42,670 bases of DNA from Candidatus Bathyarchaeota archaeon BA2. Its GTDB lineage: Archaea; Thermoproteota; Bathyarchaeia; Bathyarchaeales; Bathyarchaeaceae. A model generated the notes under the pieces. It saw nothing but the letters and a program-made list of their open reading frames with translations, was not told the origin of the DNA and made no database searches. The stretch is taken from positions 1-42,670 of the forward strand of contig LIHK01000021.1 of the NCBI GenBank assembly GCA_001399795.1, written 5' to 3'. The position numbers and the translations under genes are program-made. Every line of letters begins with the position of its first letter. Within the stretch, counting starts at the first letter, position 1. Of this stretch, positions 40,728 to 42,670 are shown piece by piece.

Positions 40728-40745
40728 ATTTTTGTAAACAAAAAT
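40728..40745. promoter_or_regulatory. Palindromic operator in the promoter of the RHH-PIN operon
   Basis: ATTTTTGT and ACAAAAAT form an 8-2-8 palindrome directly downstream of the TATA element GTTTATATT (40722-40730). The GTG start of the antitoxin is at 40757, only about 27-30 nt from the TATA box, so the transcript is probably leaderless. A ribbon-helix-helix dimer bound here would block its own promoter. Confidence 0.6.
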
Positions 40746-40756
40746 GTAAATAACTG

Positions 40757-40993
40757 GTGAAAACGTTGGGGAAGAAGGTTGTTATCGCTGTTAGAATTCC
40801 TGAGGAGATTAAAAGGGATATAGAAAAGTTAGGTTTCGTGGTGTCCGCCTTCGTTAAGGAGGCCCTTAGGGAAGAATTGAGGAGGAGAAGATCTGAAGAG
40901 GCAATGAAGTGGATAAGGGCGAACATGGTTCCTGGAAAGGAAATAGGTTTTGACAGCGTTGAGACCCTACGTCGGATGAGGGAAAACATGTGA
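40757..40993 (+). CDS. Ribbon-helix-helix antitoxin
   Basis: The 78-residue protein starts with an RHH DNA-binding fold (KKVVIAVRIPEEIKRDIEKL, SAFVKEALREELRRRR) and ends with a helical toxin-binding tail (SVETLRRMRENM). No Shine-Dalgarno precedes the GTG, in agreement with a leaderless mRNA. It overlaps the PIN gene by 4 nt. Confidence 0.9.
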   Translation: MKTLGKKVVIAVRIPEEIKRDIEKLGFVVSAFVKEALREELRRRRSEEAMKWIRANMVPGKEIGFDSVETLRRMRENM

Positions 40994-41412
40994 AAAGTTA
41001 CGTGGTCGACGCCTCTGTGGTCGCAAAATGTTTTATTGATGAGCCTTACTCCGATAAGGCTTCGGAAGTCATAGATGCCCACGCTAAGGGACACCTATCA
41101 TTGTCAGCGCCCTCCATAATAGTCTATGAATTGGGAAACATCTTCTGGAGACATCCACGTATTACGTCTGAAAAAGCGTATGAGTTCATTGGGAAGTTTC
41201 TCGATCTTCATATTGGTCTCGTGGACGTCTGGTCCGATGCTGGGCTCCTAAAAAGCGCATGTGCAATATCAAAGACTAGAAGCCTAACTTTCTATGATTC
41301 GTCCTATTTAGCCATGGTTGAAAGAGATAGAGTAAAGCTGGTAACGGCGGATGAATACCTGCGTAACAAAGCCCCAAACTTGGTCGTGTTGCTAAAAGAA
41401 TTCAAAGGCTAA
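40990..41412 (+). CDS. vapC: PIN-domain ribonuclease VapC
   Basis: The 140-residue toxin has an intact acidic set: YVVDASVVAKCFIDEPYSDK, VYELGNIFW, FYDSSYLAMV and TADEYLRN. It is a close paralog of the PIN protein at 8499-8921, yet the two use different antitoxin types, showing partner exchange. The start is the GTG/ATG-overlap at 40990 within the antitoxin end. Confidence 0.92.
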   Translation: MKSYVVDASVVAKCFIDEPYSDKASEVIDAHAKGHLSLSAPSIIVYELGNIFWRHPRITSEKAYEFIGKFLDLHIGLVDVWSDAGLLKSACAISKTRSLTFYDSSYLAMVERDRVKLVTADEYLRNKAPNLVVLLKEFKG

Positions 41413-41430
41413 GCATAATAAGTGTGGGTT

Positions 41431-41577
41431 ATGCCTGGAAAATGGTTGAAAGGAATATGTCGATAAAAATGTCTAACATGTGGAGCACCATTAAAGCCAG
41501 AAACGGAAAAATGCCAAAATGTGGGACAGAGATCGAATGTGGAAGAAGAGATCGAACATCATCATCACTTTAAGTGA
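41431..41577 (+). pseudogene. Decayed small zinc-ribbon ORF
   Basis: A frame from ATG 41431 reads MPGKWLKGICR, then TAA, then continues KCLTCGAPLKPETEKCQN up to TGA 41575-41577. The last CxxC of the ribbon appears only if one base is restored (TGCCAAAATGTGGG). One stop and one likely indel suggest a dead zinc-ribbon gene; it is short enough that chance cannot be excluded. Confidence 0.35.
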
Positions 41578-41910
41578 CACCATAAGAGGTTTAGAAATGC
41601 TAACGGTCAAACAAAAGTCTCAAAACTTTAATTGATTGGAGATATGCTGTCGTGGAGAGAGATTTTCCCTCTTCATGTATCTTAACCTTCGCTCCAAGAA
41701 AGAACCGAGACACGCTAGACGGACCTTTAATCTGCTGTCGAGCCTAGTATAAACTATATCCCCTTCCATGTTGCTGCATGTAGAAAAAAATATTTTTTTT
41801 ATTTTCATTCTCGTACTCGCAGAGCATTGAGAGCAGGCCCCAGTGAAGTGTCACGCATCCGATTGTTGTTATCCTCCTGTGAAACGCAACAACTTCTAAG
41901 CACAGTCAGC

Positions 41911-42099
41911 CTAGCATACTAGCTTGACCCGTACCTCCCCCTCCACACCTTGATTTGCATTCGCCAACTCCCGCAGGTTTTTCTCAATAACAGTTCGCGC
42001 GCGATCTGTAGGACCTGTACGCTATAAGCCAATAACCACACGTTTAAGCATACGCTCTAATTCTGAAATATTTCGATGCTGGAAAACGATTTTTATCAC
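41911..42099 (-). pseudogene. 62-codon ORF interrupted by an in-frame TAG
   Basis: On the minus strand GTG 42099 opens VIKIVFQHRNISELERMLKR and VVIGL, then TAG (42022-42024), then RTGPTDRARTVIEKNLREL and ANANQGVEGEVRVKLVC to a stop at 41911. Both sides look like one soluble alpha/beta protein with a conserved-looking GxxxTGPTDRA turn. I do not recognise it. The simplest reading is a single nonsense mutation (TAT or CAG to TAG). Reading the TAG as an amino acid would need translation machinery not seen here. Confidence 0.4.
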
Positions 42100-42162
42100 T
42101 ACTTACCAAAATCGAACCAATAAATTGGTGCCTCGCCTATAACGAAAATGAAACTCATGATC

Positions 42163-42414
42163 TTAGATTAAGCCTAAAATTTTGAAAAGTATAGGCATTA
42201 GGGTCATTATCACGGTGACCCACATACCGAGGATTAAGCCAACAGTCCACTTGAAGGTGCTTCTCAGCTCCCTCCTTAACTCGCTCATCTCCGCCTCCAT
42301 GTGATTTAACCTCTTACTCATCTCGATTATCATACCTTCAACCTTCGCCAGCCTCTCCCTAACTTCGGCTATCTCAGACAAAATTAAATCCCTTTCACTG
42401 TAAACGAGGCTCAT
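42163..42414 (-). CDS. Coiled-coil protein with one C-terminal membrane helix
   Basis: The 83-residue product has a heptad coiled coil at about 8-52 (ERLAKVEGMIIEMSKRLNHM) and a hydrophobic C-terminal helix (WTVGLILGMWVTVIMTLMPI then LFKILGLI), placing it in a membrane with the coil outside. Similar short coil-plus-helix proteins are common and mostly unassigned. The ATG at 42414 is followed by MSLVYSERDLILSEIAEV. A remnant of a similar protein may lie at 40273-40452. Confidence 0.65.
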   Translation of the reverse strand: MSLVYSERDLILSEIAEVRERLAKVEGMIIEMSKRLNHMEAEMSELRRELRSTFKWTVGLILGMWVTVIMTLMPILFKILGLI

Positions 42415-42435
42415 ACCATCATAAAAAGTTAACCG

Positions 42436-42577
42436 TAGGGGTTTTCTCTCTTTTTCACGCTTTCGCGAAAACGTCGGAAAGGTTTTTGCAGGGCTTCACT
42501 TCTACCGAGGAGCCGAAAAAAGAGTAAACAGCGATTTCACTGTATGCGCCTATTTCGCCTTGAAAGGCAACTTTCAT
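42436..42577 (-). pseudogene. Truncated second copy of the pheA 5' end
   Basis: From ATG 42577 the frame reads MKVAFQGEIGAYSEIAVYSF and FGSSVEVKPCKNLSDVFAKA, nearly identical to PheA residues 1-38, then breaks by frameshift and stops. Similarity to pheA ends near 42436 (TPYG region). Upstream, the leader also matches that of pheA (CTTCTCCGCTTCTTTTCC, ATAATTAGCTT), so promoter and first 45 codons were duplicated and then decayed. Confidence 0.85.
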
Positions 42578-42670
42578 GCTGTCTTCTCCGCTTCTTTTCC
42601 TTACTGAAGGTTCTTTCAGTTTCTCTATAATTAGCTTGCCGTCTAATCTGCTTTTCTTATAAAGAAGGAA

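Noticed and set aside
41911-42099. Pyrrolysine-encoded protein
   Set aside because: One in-frame TAG in a region full of broken genes is weak evidence, and no Pyl genes are in the window; kept only as a finding to check.
1-42670. CRISPR arrays, rRNA, tRNA, insertion sequences
   Set aside because: No regularly spaced direct repeats, no rRNA or tRNA pattern and no transposase or integrase were seen.

Overview
The window reads as archaeal chromosome, probably a Bathyarchaeia-like (Thermoproteota/TACK) lineage. The evidence is a CDC48 AAA ATPase, the archaeal aspartate-semialdehyde route to 3-dehydroquinate, a GHMP-type shikimate kinase, frequent TTG/GTG starts, TATA-box promoters, several VapBC modules, and remnants of surface proteins ending in a 'VGGIWIPVDK' plus membrane anchor that I associate with Bathyarchaeia. 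The lineage is an inference from gene content. No rRNA, tRNA, CRISPR array or transposase was recognised.

Region 1 (1-11.7 kb). A small four-helix membrane protein is transcribed leftward from a promoter that is an exact 88-bp inverted copy of the gvpA promoter. It is followed by an Hsp20-like ORF, a vapBC pair, an ArsR-family regulator divergent from a CDC48 operon (CDC48, a 317-aa protein of unknown function, a GvpH-like Hsp20, a 112-aa protein), a second toxin-antitoxin-like set, an orphan ParB-like protein with a coiled-coil partner, and a Cys-rich small membrane protein.

Region 2 (11.7-24.1 kb). A large gas vesicle cluster, all on the plus strand: gvpA, a GvpC-like repeat protein, a 54-aa basic ORF, gvpN, an unknown, gvpO, a basic coiled-coil protein, a MEDS-PadR regulator, gvpF/L-1, gvpG, an unknown, two GvpA/J paralogs with C-terminal zinc ribbons, a GvpH-like Hsp20, gvpK, gvpF/L-2, a third GvpF/L fused to a J-domain, a dnaK overlapping it, and a GvpA/M-like protein fused to a GRAM/PH-like domain. 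A PadR and an AbrB-type regulator close the cluster on the minus strand. Together with the CDC48 operon and three Hsp20 genes this looks like a gas vesicle system physically wired to its own chaperone machinery. That is the most unusual feature of the window.

Region 3 (24.1-36.4 kb). A leader with a third, diverged copy of the gvpA-type promoter and a strong hairpin precedes an almost gapless operon: aspartate kinase, aspartate-semialdehyde dehydrogenase, aroA', aroB', aroD, aroE, shikimate kinase, EPSP synthase, chorismate synthase, chorismate mutase, an aminotransferase and tyrA. It supplies aspartate semialdehyde, makes chorismate from it, and leads on to tyrosine/phenylalanine. pheA lies 2.1 kb further on, on the other strand.

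Region 4 (36.4-42.7 kb). A decayed accessory zone: two frameshifted surface-protein genes, two vapBC pairs, a NucS-like nuclease domain, a copied tail of tyrA abutting pheA, a second truncated copy of the pheA 5' end at the window edge, and several broken small ORFs, including one read through by an in-frame TAG.
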